From contig JACABB010000009.1 in assembly GCA_013376985.1 (NCBI GenBank), positions 62,001 to 126,000 of the forward strand: a DNA stretch of 64,000 nucleotides, in the 5' to 3' direction. A program made the translations under genes and the position numbers. Below are positions 37,064 to 43,829 of this stretch, piece after piece. Below the pieces are notes generated by a model, which had not been told where the DNA came from, made no database searches, and saw only the letters and a list, made by a program, of their open reading frames with translations. The first letter of the stretch is position 1. Each line of letters begins with the position of its first letter. Source of the stretch: Bacteroidales bacterium. GTDB lineage: Bacteria > Bacteroidota > Bacteroidia > Bacteroidales > Tenuifilaceae.

Positions 37064-38038
37064 ATGAAAAAAAGAAAAATCGGAAACAGCAATTTGCATG
37101 TTTTCCCAATCGGTTTAGGAACAATGGGAATGTCCGAATTTTACGGGGAAACCGATGAAAAGCAATCAATCAGTACAATCCATAAGGCAATTGAGCTTGG
37201 TATTGATTTCTTCGATACAGCCGATATGTATGGAAGCGGGCACAATGAAGAATTGCTAGGCAAAGCACTAAAAGGCAAATTTGGCAAAATTACCCTTGCA
37301 ACCAAATTTGCAAATGTACGTGGGTCAAACGGTGAATTTTTAGGCATAAATGGCAAACCAGAATATGTTAAAAAAGCCTGCGAAGCCAGCTTAAAACGGT
37401 TGGGAATCGATACCATAGACTTGTATTACTACCACAGGGTTGATCCCGAAGTACCAATCGAAGAAACAGTGGGTGCAATGGCCAAGCTTGTTAAAGAAGG
37501 GAAAGTCAGATATCTTGGACTCTCCGAGGTAAAAGGCGAAACGCTTAAAAGAGCATACGCTATTCATCCCATTTCTGCTGTACAATCGGAATATTCAATC
37601 TGGACAAGAGACGTTGAAGAAGCAAATATGAAAGAATGCCGTGAATTGGGCGTATCTACCGTTGCCTACAGTCCGCTTGGCAGAGGAGTCTTAACCGGAA
37701 AATTCAATAAAATTGAAGACACCAATGATTACAGATACTACTTACCAAGAATGGAAGCAGAAAATTTTCAATCAAATAAAAAGATAGTTGCTGAGATTGA
37801 AGAAATTGCAAAATCAAAAAATGCAAAAGCCTCCCAAATTGCTCTTGCTTGGATTCTTGCAAAAGGGGAAGATATTATTCCTATTCCCGGCACAAAAAGA
37901 GAAAAATATTTGATTGAAAACTTGGATGCTCTTAAAATTAAACTGAGTAACGACGAAATCAGTAAGTTGGATAAATTATACGAACTTGTAAAAGGCAATC
38001 GTTATGATGATTACTCAATGGCAAATACACTACAGTAA
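37064..38038 (+). CDS. Aldo/keto reductase (YajO/AKR13-like)
   Basis: A 324-aa AKR protein, distinct in subfamily from the reductase upstream. Catalytic residues are in FFDTADMYGSGHNEELLG (Asp and Tyr), TLATKFA (Lys) and YYYHRVDP (His). The NADPH site shows GLSEVKGE, VAYSPLGRGVLTGKF and IPIPGTKREKYLIENL. It likely reduces aldehydes or quinones. It begins 36 bp after the tautomerase terminator, so it probably has its own promoter. Its stop codon overlaps the first base or two of MITE copy 3. Confidence 0.94.
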   Translation: MKKRKIGNSNLHVFPIGLGTMGMSEFYGETDEKQSISTIHKAIELGIDFFDTADMYGSGHNEELLGKALKGKFGKITLATKFANVRGSNGEFLGINGKPEYVKKACEASLKRLGIDTIDLYYYHRVDPEVPIEETVGAMAKLVKEGKVRYLGLSEVKGETLKRAYAIHPISAVQSEYSIWTRDVEEANMKECRELGVSTVAYSPLGRGVLTGKFNKIEDTNDYRYYLPRMEAENFQSNKKIVAEIEEIAKSKNAKASQIALAWILAKGEDIIPIPGTKREKYLIENLDALKIKLSNDEISKLDKLYELVKGNRYDDYSMANTLQ

Positions 38039-38278
38039 CATCAGTTTGATATTAAGAAACAACGTATTAATCTATATAACAATCAATTTGTTTTATTTGA
38101 AACAATGGAGTGCTGGAATAATGGAATCGAGTTTACGAGTTCGATGAAGTCAAAAATGGAAGAAAGAAGTAAAAATCTAATCTCCTGTTATCCATTATTG
38201 ACCTCGTCGAGTTCCGCTTTGCTCCAGTTCCATCATTCCAACCTTCCATTATCACATTTCTTATATCTAACACACGTT
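38037..38278. mobile_element. MITE-like element, copy 3 (inverted relative to copy 1)
   Basis: About 242 bp. The left end AACATCAGTTTGATATTAAG and the inverted right end AACGTGTGTTAGATATAAGA are the same terminal repeat as in copies 1 and 2. The first 75 bases match the reverse complement of the right end of copy 1. The internal TGGAATAATGGA and TCCATTATT words are shared. Flanks ACAGT and ACATT may be a decayed 5-bp target duplication. No coding sequence. Confidence 0.8.
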
Positions 38279-38372
38279 ACATTATATTTTGGATTGAAAG
38301 ATTGAAATTTGGAAAATTTAGGTAATTATCTGTACTCCTTGCCAGCATACCTTCAAAGAATCAAATAGCCGT

Positions 38373-38483
38373 TTGAGGGTTTATAATTATTGATACATTT
38401 GTGTAAGTATGTCAAAAACCAGACCTATATATCCAAATTGGATGCATAGGTTTGGGAAAATTAGACATATAAATGAGTTAGCA
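38373..38483 (+). repeat. Conserved leader repeat of cassette locus 2, with promoter
   Basis: Second copy of the 110-bp leader. The promoter is TTG at 38373-38375 and TACATTTG at 38394-38401. A short frame then begins MSKTRPIYPNWMHRFGK, a palindromic stretch follows (ACCTATATATCC with GGATGCATAGGT), and GTTAGCA lies at 38477-38483. In this copy the short frame stays open into the next gene, while in copy 1 it stops. Differences from copy 1 are spread evenly, so the copies are not recent. Confidence 0.8.
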
Positions 38484-38520
38484 ATAAGGCATGAAGACTG
38501 GAATGTAACCTTTATATCGC

Positions 38521-39000
38521 ATGAAATATTGTCTGTTTATAATAATTATTTTGCTGAATTTCTTTCAAGGAATTTGTCAAGATACAAATAAAAAAAATCA
38601 ACAGATTCTTAATGATTCATTGAAGACCAGAAACGAAAAGAATACTACGAGTCAAATCGACAAAGATAGCATTGAAGTTCTTGATAATTCTGTTTTGTGT
38701 CTCAACTATGAGGGTGGAGAAGATGCAATGATAGAATATGTACAGAAAGGGTTTATGTTAACAAAGGGGGATAATGCAAATTACGGAAAAGTAGAAGTTA
38801 ATATTACCGTGAATGAAAAGGGGAAAATAGACAATATTAAAATACTTAAAGGGGTAAGTGTACGAGTTGACAGAGAAGTTATACGCATTATATTAGGGAT
38901 GCCTTCATGGAAATGGACATGTAAAGATAAACCCAAAGGACATTTCCAAATAACGAAGTACTTGACCATTCCAATAAATTCAAAGACATACAGAAAATAA
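38521..39000 (+). CDS. Secreted protein with TonB C-terminal-like domain (cassette gene)
   Basis: A 159-aa protein with a signal peptide (MKYCLFIIIILLNFFQGICQ). A polar linker (about 20-60) leads to a TonB-C-like domain (about 80-155): YGKVEVNITVNEKGKIDNIK, then ILKGVSVRVDREVIRII and ITKYLTIPI. In TonB this domain touches outer-membrane receptors, but here there is no membrane anchor or proline-rich rod, so it is not a working TonB. Its job is unknown. It is bounded by GTTAGCA 37 bp upstream and TGCTAAC 11 bp downstream, so it is the first gene of cassette locus 2. Confidence 0.8.
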   Translation: MKYCLFIIIILLNFFQGICQDTNKKNQQILNDSLKTRNEKNTTSQIDKDSIEVLDNSVLCLNYEGGEDAMIEYVQKGFMLTKGDNANYGKVEVNITVNEKGKIDNIKILKGVSVRVDREVIRIILGMPSWKWTCKDKPKGHFQITKYLTIPINSKTYRK

Positions 39001-39011
39001 ATATGCCCTAT

Positions 39012-39145
39012 TGCTAACAAGTGGCAAAACCAATTGGGGCGGATGATGCAGATACAAATGTTTTTACTATTTTAGTATGTTTTTAGCGTGGGACGAGATA
39101 GTTGCGGTTAACTCCCCAACTGGCCTTGCCACGGGAACGTTGTGC
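39012..39145 (+). repeat. attC-like element B
   Basis: It begins with TGCTAAC (39012-39018). Arms of 19 bases (39021-39039 and 39114-39132) pair at 16 of 19 positions. It ends in GTTGTGC (39139-39145). The conserved middle has CGGATGATGCA beside the left arm and AGCGTGGGACGAGAT at 39085-39099. This is the clearest copy of the element in the window. Confidence 0.75.
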
Positions 39146-39182
39146 TTCATGCTATGATGACTCATAAAAGAATATTAAACAA

Positions 39183-39728
39183 ATGAAAAGAATTTTTGTA
39201 ATTATTTTGACACTATTGCTTGTTGATAGTGCTTTTTCACAAAATCAAGATAGCATAAAAGCGATGGCCAATGCTGCGGTAAAAATGTTTACTTGGGACA
39301 TTCAAAAAGCAGAACGAGGAACTCTAATGTTTTTAGATGTTCCTTACCAAAGAACCGGCAAAGATTCAATTGAATATCTCACAATGACTGTTGCAAAAGA
39401 CAAATCAAAACAGCGCCCAGAATTTATTTCAATTATTATACCAAGCAATATTTGTAAAAGTAACGGTATCTTTATAAAGTTTGGAAATAAAGAACTAGAG
39501 AAAGGAAATCCAGTAAGAGTCCAATTCGAAAAATGTAATAATGAAACATGCACCGCTAGAATTATTGGCGGTTATGTGACGGATGAAGAAACGAAAGAAA
39601 AGGTAGATGTTTTTCAAAAGTTTCTTGACTTTCAACACGTTTATTTTTTATTCACCTATATGGACGGAAGTCATAAATCAGTCGCAATTCCTTTGTTTTC
39701 ATTTCAAAATCAGTATAAATCCCTATAA
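39183..39728 (+). CDS. Secreted IalB-like protein (cassette gene)
   Basis: A 181-aa protein with a signal peptide (cleavage near DSAFSQ). The middle, RPEFISIIIPSNI, then KSNGIFIKFGNKELEKG and VQFEKCNNETCTARIIGG, resembles the invasion-associated locus B (IalB) family of periplasmic proteins, with its paired cysteines. Function in Bacteroidetes is unknown. It is bounded by GTTGTGC 37 bp upstream and the nearly complementary GTACAAC (39761-39767) downstream, so it is the second gene of cassette locus 2. It has no visible promoter of its own and may depend on the one in the leader. Confidence 0.65.
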   Translation: MKRIFVIILTLLLVDSAFSQNQDSIKAMANAAVKMFTWDIQKAERGTLMFLDVPYQRTGKDSIEYLTMTVAKDKSKQRPEFISIIIPSNICKSNGIFIKFGNKELEKGNPVRVQFEKCNNETCTARIIGGYVTDEETKEKVDVFQKFLDFQHVYFLFTYMDGSHKSVAIPLFSFQNQYKSL

Positions 39729-39760
39729 TGTTTGACATTTCAAGTGACAAAAGCACGAAA

Positions 39761-40102
39761 GTACAACAGCTGCTACAAACCATAGGGCTGATGCGCAGAT
39801 AAGCAAGTTTTTAGTACTTTAACGTGAGTTCGATATAAGAATTCATGTTAACAATATAATAAACAATTATTTACAAATACAATATTTATGGATGGAATAG
39901 TGGAATAATGGAGAGAAAGAGGCTAGATTTTTGCTTGTATCTTCCATTTCTCCATTGATTCAAATAAAATAAATCAATTGATCTCCAGATTAATACATCG
40001 TTTCTTACATCGAACTGACGTTACTTTAGTAAAAGTTTAACGTGGGACGAGATTACGGGTTTTTAACTCCCCAACATTTCCAACCACGGAAACATTACGT
40101 GC
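39761..40102 (+). repeat. attC-like element C, interrupted by a MITE
   Basis: It starts with GTACAAC (39761-39767), has GGGCTGATGCGCAG at 39785-39798, and after the MITE continues with AACGTGGGACGAGATTACGG and AACTCCCC. It ends in ATTACGTGC (40094-40102). Removing the MITE and one copy of ACTTT restores the central wording of elements A and B. Its two arms pair poorly, so the halves may come from different parent elements. Confidence 0.65.
39821..40022. mobile_element. MITE-like element, copy 2, inserted in element C
   Basis: 202 bp. The terminal inverted repeats AACGTGAGTTCGATATAAGA and (inverted) AACGTCAGTTCGATGTAAGA differ at two positions. It is flanked by ACTTT on both sides (39816-39820 and 40023-40027), a clean 5-bp target duplication. 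It is about 90% identical to the first 90 bases of copy 1. No coding sequence, so it must be moved by a transposase encoded elsewhere. Confidence 0.88.
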
Positions 40103-40210
40103 AAGCCTAAAACTATACACAATTGGAGTTTTAGGCATTGTTGATAAATTCAATAATTTTAAAATGAACTACAAGGGTATTTTGAGTATTTTTGGCGAAA
40201 GCCGTAGACA

Positions 40211-41419
40211 ATGGTGAATTACTCAACAGTAAAGAAAAATTTTAAGCTGGAAATCGAGCGAGGTGATAATAATAATCTTGCCTATCTTACCCATTATTTA
40301 CAGAATCATAAGAATAGAGTTTCCCAACACTTTAAAGAACCTGCGATTAAATACTATACGGAGCTGAATGAGCAGTTTAATTGTGTTTTTGAGCCTGAAA
40401 TTCAACAGGTTTTACCTTTAAATTTTGATATACCATTCCCCCCACCTGAGAAAATTGACTTTACATTTATTGATTTGTTTGCTGGGATTGGCGGCTTTCG
40501 TATCCCAATGCAAGAGTTGAAAGGGAAGTGTGTATTTACCTCTGAATTCAATTTTTATGCACAAAAATCATACGAACTAAACTTTGGAGAGGTTCCTTTT
40601 GGTGATATTACCCAGTTGGATTTAAATGTAGTACCTAAGCATGATATTTTAGTCGCAGGATTTCCTTGCCAACCTTTCAGTATCTCTGGCAAAATGAAAG
40701 GATTTGAAGATACCCGTGGTACATTGATACATAATGTCCTTCAAATAATAAAAAAGCGTGAACCCAAAGTTGTGCTTTTGGAAAACGTCAAACATTTAGT
40801 ACATCATGATAGCGGAAACACTTTAAAAACAATTATTAAGCATCTTGAGGATTTAGGATATATAATTTCATGGAAAGTTCTAAATGCTTCCGATTTTGGT
40901 GTTCCTCAAAATAGAGAGCGGATAATAATAATTGGAAACAAAAAAAAGAAATTTGATTTTTCCAAAATTGTCGTACAACCCAAGCCGATTTTAAAACCAT
41001 TTTTAGAAAGCGGTGTGGAGTTTGAATATTTAAACGAACCATACACAATATTGGAGGATTATAAAGTTCAGGATTCTGGTTTGATTTTTATCGGGCACAG
41101 AAATAAAAAAATACGGGGAGCTGGTGTTCGTCCAGGAACTGAGCATTTATCAAGAGTTCATAAACAACCTAATCGTATTTATTCGTCCGATGGATTGCAC
41201 CCAGCCTTACCTTCACAGGAAACCTCTGGTAGATTTTGGATTTATAATGAAGGAAAAGTTAGAAAGCTTACAATAAATGAATGTTATAGATTAATGGGCT
41301 TTCCTGATAATTTTGTTAAAATAAATAACACCAGTGAGCTTTATAGACAAATAGGAAATTCAGTATGCGTTCCTATGGTTAAAGAAGTAGTAAAACAAAT
41401 AAAGGAACAATTGCTGTAA
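40211..41419 (+). CDS. DNA (cytosine-5) methyltransferase, type II modification enzyme
   Basis: A 402-aa m5C methyltransferase. Motif I is FIDLFAGIGGFRIPM (SAM binding), motif IV the catalytic GFPCQPFSISG, motif VI LLENVKHL, motif VIII QNRERIIIIG, and motif X RQIGNSVCVPMV near the C-terminus. The target-recognition region lies at about 270-330. An N-terminal extension of about 85 residues precedes motif I and is not typical. The restriction enzyme gene begins 3 bp after the stop, so the pair is one operon. The target sequence cannot be read from the protein. The pair is bounded by ATTACGTGC before and its complement GCACGTAAT (42536-42544) after, like the other cassettes. Confidence 0.96.
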   Translation: MVNYSTVKKNFKLEIERGDNNNLAYLTHYLQNHKNRVSQHFKEPAIKYYTELNEQFNCVFEPEIQQVLPLNFDIPFPPPEKIDFTFIDLFAGIGGFRIPMQELKGKCVFTSEFNFYAQKSYELNFGEVPFGDITQLDLNVVPKHDILVAGFPCQPFSISGKMKGFEDTRGTLIHNVLQIIKKREPKVVLLENVKHLVHHDSGNTLKTIIKHLEDLGYIISWKVLNASDFGVPQNRERIIIIGNKKKKFDFSKIVVQPKPILKPFLESGVEFEYLNEPYTILEDYKVQDSGLIFIGHRNKKIRGAGVRPGTEHLSRVHKQPNRIYSSDGLHPALPSQETSGRFWIYNEGKVRKLTINECYRLMGFPDNFVKINNTSELYRQIGNSVCVPMVKEVVKQIKEQLL

Positions 41420-41422
41420 ATT

Positions 41423-42526
41423 ATGGAGCCACAAGAATTTTTAAAAAAGCAGTTTGATATATCAGTTAAACTTATAGCTTCAAATGACTTTATAACCTCA
41501 AAGATTACAGAAAACGAGAAGGAACTTTTAGATACAATTCTTCAGTATTCGGAGCAAGCTAAAGGGATTTTAACTGTTTGTATCACCAGTATAGTTTATA
41601 AGGCATTGCATCCTGACCAAGACATTAGAAAACATCAAAACAGTATCGAAGGTGGTTATTCTGGCAGAACCTTTGACACTCGCTTTATAACACCTTTTCT
41701 TAAATCATCTCATTTTCCTGCAATGGCTGAAAGTGGTTGGTTAACAAGGTCGTTAGAGCAAAAAGTTCCTTACGATAAAAACTATACTGGAGCAATTAAG
41801 CCCGTTGAGTTAAAAATCGCATTTATTGGAATTTTGGATAAGGTTCAAAATGGAGCAAGTTGCGAATTTTATTTGCAGTATCTATTGCAAGGTCTAATAT
41901 TAAAAAGGAATAAGCAGACTATCGATTTGGCAAAACCAACAAACCTTTCCATAAAATCGATTCTTGATTTGTTAAACTTTCACTTCAATGCCAAATACAA
42001 AGCCGAAGGAGCTTCTCGTTTGCCAGTTTTGGCCATTTATGCAGTTTATCAATGCTTGATAAAAGAGGCGAAAAGATTTGAAAATAAAGAACTGTTACCA
42101 ATTGAAAGCCATACCTCTGCCGATACTCGAAGCGGTAGGATTGGAGATATTGAGGTGATTGATGAACATAATCGTTCATTTGAAGCCGTTGAAGTTAAAC
42201 ACGGAATTCCTATTTCTTTCCAATTGGTTCAGGATGCATATTCAAAATTTCAAACTACACCTGTCAATAGATACTACATTCTTTCTACAGCACCATATCC
42301 CTTACAGGATGAGATGGAAAGGATTTCAATTGAAGTGCAACGGATTAAAAATATTCATGGTTGCCAGTTAATTATTAACGGGATTATGGATTCGTTGAAA
42401 TACTATCTCAGACTACTTGATAATACCTATGAATTTGTTGAAAATTACGTTAAGCTAATTGAGAATGATACAGCTTTGAAATTTGAACACAAAGAAAAGT
42501 GGAATAATTTGATTAGCGAATTATAA
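41423..42526 (+). CDS. Type II restriction endonuclease
   Basis: A 367-aa protein directly after the methyltransferase gene (3-bp gap), the classic position of the partner nuclease. A PD-(D/E)xK-type site is likely: Asp in SGRIGDIEV and the ExK of EAVEVKHG, followed by ISFQLVQDAYSKF. The N-terminal half has YSGRTFDTRFITPFLK. The layout of the catalytic part recalls the SacI-type restriction enzyme family, but this is only a resemblance. It cuts unmodified DNA at the site protected by the partner. No repressor (C protein) gene is present. Confidence 0.85.
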   Translation: MEPQEFLKKQFDISVKLIASNDFITSKITENEKELLDTILQYSEQAKGILTVCITSIVYKALHPDQDIRKHQNSIEGGYSGRTFDTRFITPFLKSSHFPAMAESGWLTRSLEQKVPYDKNYTGAIKPVELKIAFIGILDKVQNGASCEFYLQYLLQGLILKRNKQTIDLAKPTNLSIKSILDLLNFHFNAKYKAEGASRLPVLAIYAVYQCLIKEAKRFENKELLPIESHTSADTRSGRIGDIEVIDEHNRSFEAVEVKHGIPISFQLVQDAYSKFQTTPVNRYYILSTAPYPLQDEMERISIEVQRIKNIHGCQLIINGIMDSLKYYLRLLDNTYEFVENYVKLIENDTALKFEHKEKWNNLISEL

Positions 42527-42535
42527 AAAATGCCA

Positions 42536-42720
42536 GCACGTAATCAAGTAGACAGCCGATAGGCAAAAAGCCTATCGGAAAGCCTCTCACATCACTGTGC
42601 GTACAGTGGTTGATTAAGCATGAATAAGATCGCTCTTTGCACCAATCCCCCCCGTTAAATTGAGGCTATACGAACCCAATCATTTTTGGCTTATTTGCTT
42701 ACAGCCTCGGACGAACGGGG
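42536..42720. other. Junction region with hairpin and possible group II intron remnant
   Basis: GCACGTAAT (42536-42544) mirrors the end of element C. A perfect hairpin, CCGATAGGC / GCCTATCGG, lies at about 42553-42575. The reverse complement of about 42583-42612 reads TGTACGCACAGTGATGTGAG, which recalls the conserved end region of bacterial group II introns; this is from memory. A long imperfect palindrome with outer CCCCCGTT / AACGGGGG and inner GAGGCT / AGCCTC follows at 42650-42721. Confidence 0.35.
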
Positions 42721-42767
42721 GTAATGCTTTATGGCTTCCTGATAGTTTACGAGTTAAGATTTGGTAA
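42720..42767 (+). pseudogene. Remnant of the 3' end of a second M13 peptidase gene
   Basis: The plus frame reads GNALWLPDSLRVKIW and stop, identical in all 15 residues to the end of the M13 peptidase at 19729-21771 (minus strand). Codons differ at synonymous positions (CTT CCT GAT AGT TTA here; CTC CCC GAT AGC CTA there), so it is an older paralogue or relic and not a recent copy. Matching continues past the stop (TTCTTCCGATAGATATTTTT) into the terminator. The rest of the gene is gone. Confidence 0.85.
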
Positions 42768-42790
42768 GTTCTTCCGATAGATATTTTTAT

Positions 42791-42841
42791 GCAGAAACAA
42801 GGAATCAAACATTGAGTGTAAGTTTGACCCCTTGTTTCTGC
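42791..42841 (+). terminator. Hairpin terminator of the lost M13 paralogue
   Basis: An inverted repeat, GCAGAAACAAGG with CCTTGTTTCTGC, is homologous in position and loop length to the terminator at 19655-19704. It is preserved although the gene before it is deleted. Confidence 0.75.
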
Positions 42842-42908
42842 ATTTTATATCAATCCCCGATAGGCTAAAACCTATTGGATATCTACTCGATTATGGATTG
42901 GTTTTCTT

Positions 42909-43283
42909 TTAGTTAGATGCTATTTCTTTTGGGTTTGCACCATATTCATTTTGTCCAATAACTCCGTCCATACAGAATAGAACCAAGAGCCAAATACCAC
43001 CAATAATAGGAATGAAAATAAGAAACATCATCCAGCCGCTTTTCCCAACATCATGGAGTCTTCTTACTCCAACTGCTAATCCAGGAATAAGAACAGCAAA
43101 AGCATAAACAAAATAGAATAATCCATACGGTAATTCACCGATTGTTGTTTTAGCTACATTGTCGATAATCATAGCCACAATTAAAAAAATGATGTTAAAC
43201 AGTGCAAACATCCAATATTCTTTTCTTCTTGCTCTGCCGTTGAATTCAGCATACTTTTTTAAAACTTGTAAATACCAGTTCAT
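42909..43283 (-). CDS. DUF805 family membrane protein
   Basis: A 124-aa protein with three to four membrane segments. The opening FNGRARRKEYWMFALFNIIF, the middle GLAVGVRRLHDVGKSGWMM and the tail GENEYG-like NEYGANP are the hallmarks of DUF805 (YhaH/YhaI type). The function of the family is not known; it is common in single-gene units and near mobile regions. The gene is isolated, with no clear partner on its strand. Confidence 0.92.
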   Translation of the reverse strand: MNWYLQVLKKYAEFNGRARRKEYWMFALFNIIFLIVAMIIDNVAKTTIGELPYGLFYFVYAFAVLIPGLAVGVRRLHDVGKSGWMMFLIFIPIIGGIWLLVLFCMDGVIGQNEYGANPKEIASN

Positions 43284-43599
43284 TGGGTTTGGTTTTTTTA
43301 GTTTTCCTACTCGTAAGGCTTTTCGGTGTCGCCCCGTTTTTCATGTGGTTTCTGAACTCCACATTTATTATTTTAGTCTAAAAACAGTCAAGTTTTATGT
43401 AATAAATGTATAGAATAATTGCCTGTCTTAGTTTGCCGCAATTTTTTAAACTAGCCCCAATGGGGTGTAATCTATTTTTAAACTCGGTGACGGCACAACT
43501 TGTCCCGATGTTTTTTATTGGGCACCGACCGCTGAACCCAACCTTTGCGCAAGGGGTTACTGCTATACATTTAATATTAATTGTAAAGTAATCTTTACC
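43284..43599. other. Intergenic region, 316 bp
   Basis: Upstream region of the DUF805 gene. It contains a stem CCCCAATGGGG near 43452 and a longer stem-loop with CGGTG / CACCG at about 43485-43527. No gene or RNA could be named. Confidence 0.4.
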
Positions 43600-43672
43600 A
43601 AATATAAAAAATTTTCACTAAAACCCTCCATTAAACTTTTTATTCAAAACCGAAAGTTAGATTTGTTTGGTA
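43600..43672 (+). repeat. Direct repeat, left copy (duplicated promoter)
   Basis: About 73 bp nearly identical to 44623-44693, including ACTAAAACCCTCCATTAAAC and the -7 element TAGATTTG (43658-43665). Weaker similarity extends about 35 bases further upstream. It lies on the far side of the Shedu-like gene from the right copy. Confidence 0.85.
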
Positions 43673-43829
43673 CTTTCAGCTACAATGAAGTTACGGCTTG
43701 CGCCTAAGTTTTGATGAGCAAGGATTATTTTAAAGGTATTTGTGCGGTCAAAGACCGCTGTTTAATTACGACGTAGATACGCTTCGCTAATCTATGTCGA
43801 GCAGGGGCTGTTGGCAACCGTAATAATAT

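Noticed and set aside
38409-38591. 60-aa ORF MSKTRPIYPNW... as an ordinary gene
   Set aside because: Its first part is the leader repeat shared with locus 1, where the same frame stops early, and its end overlaps the TonB-C-like gene; treated as part of the leader instead.
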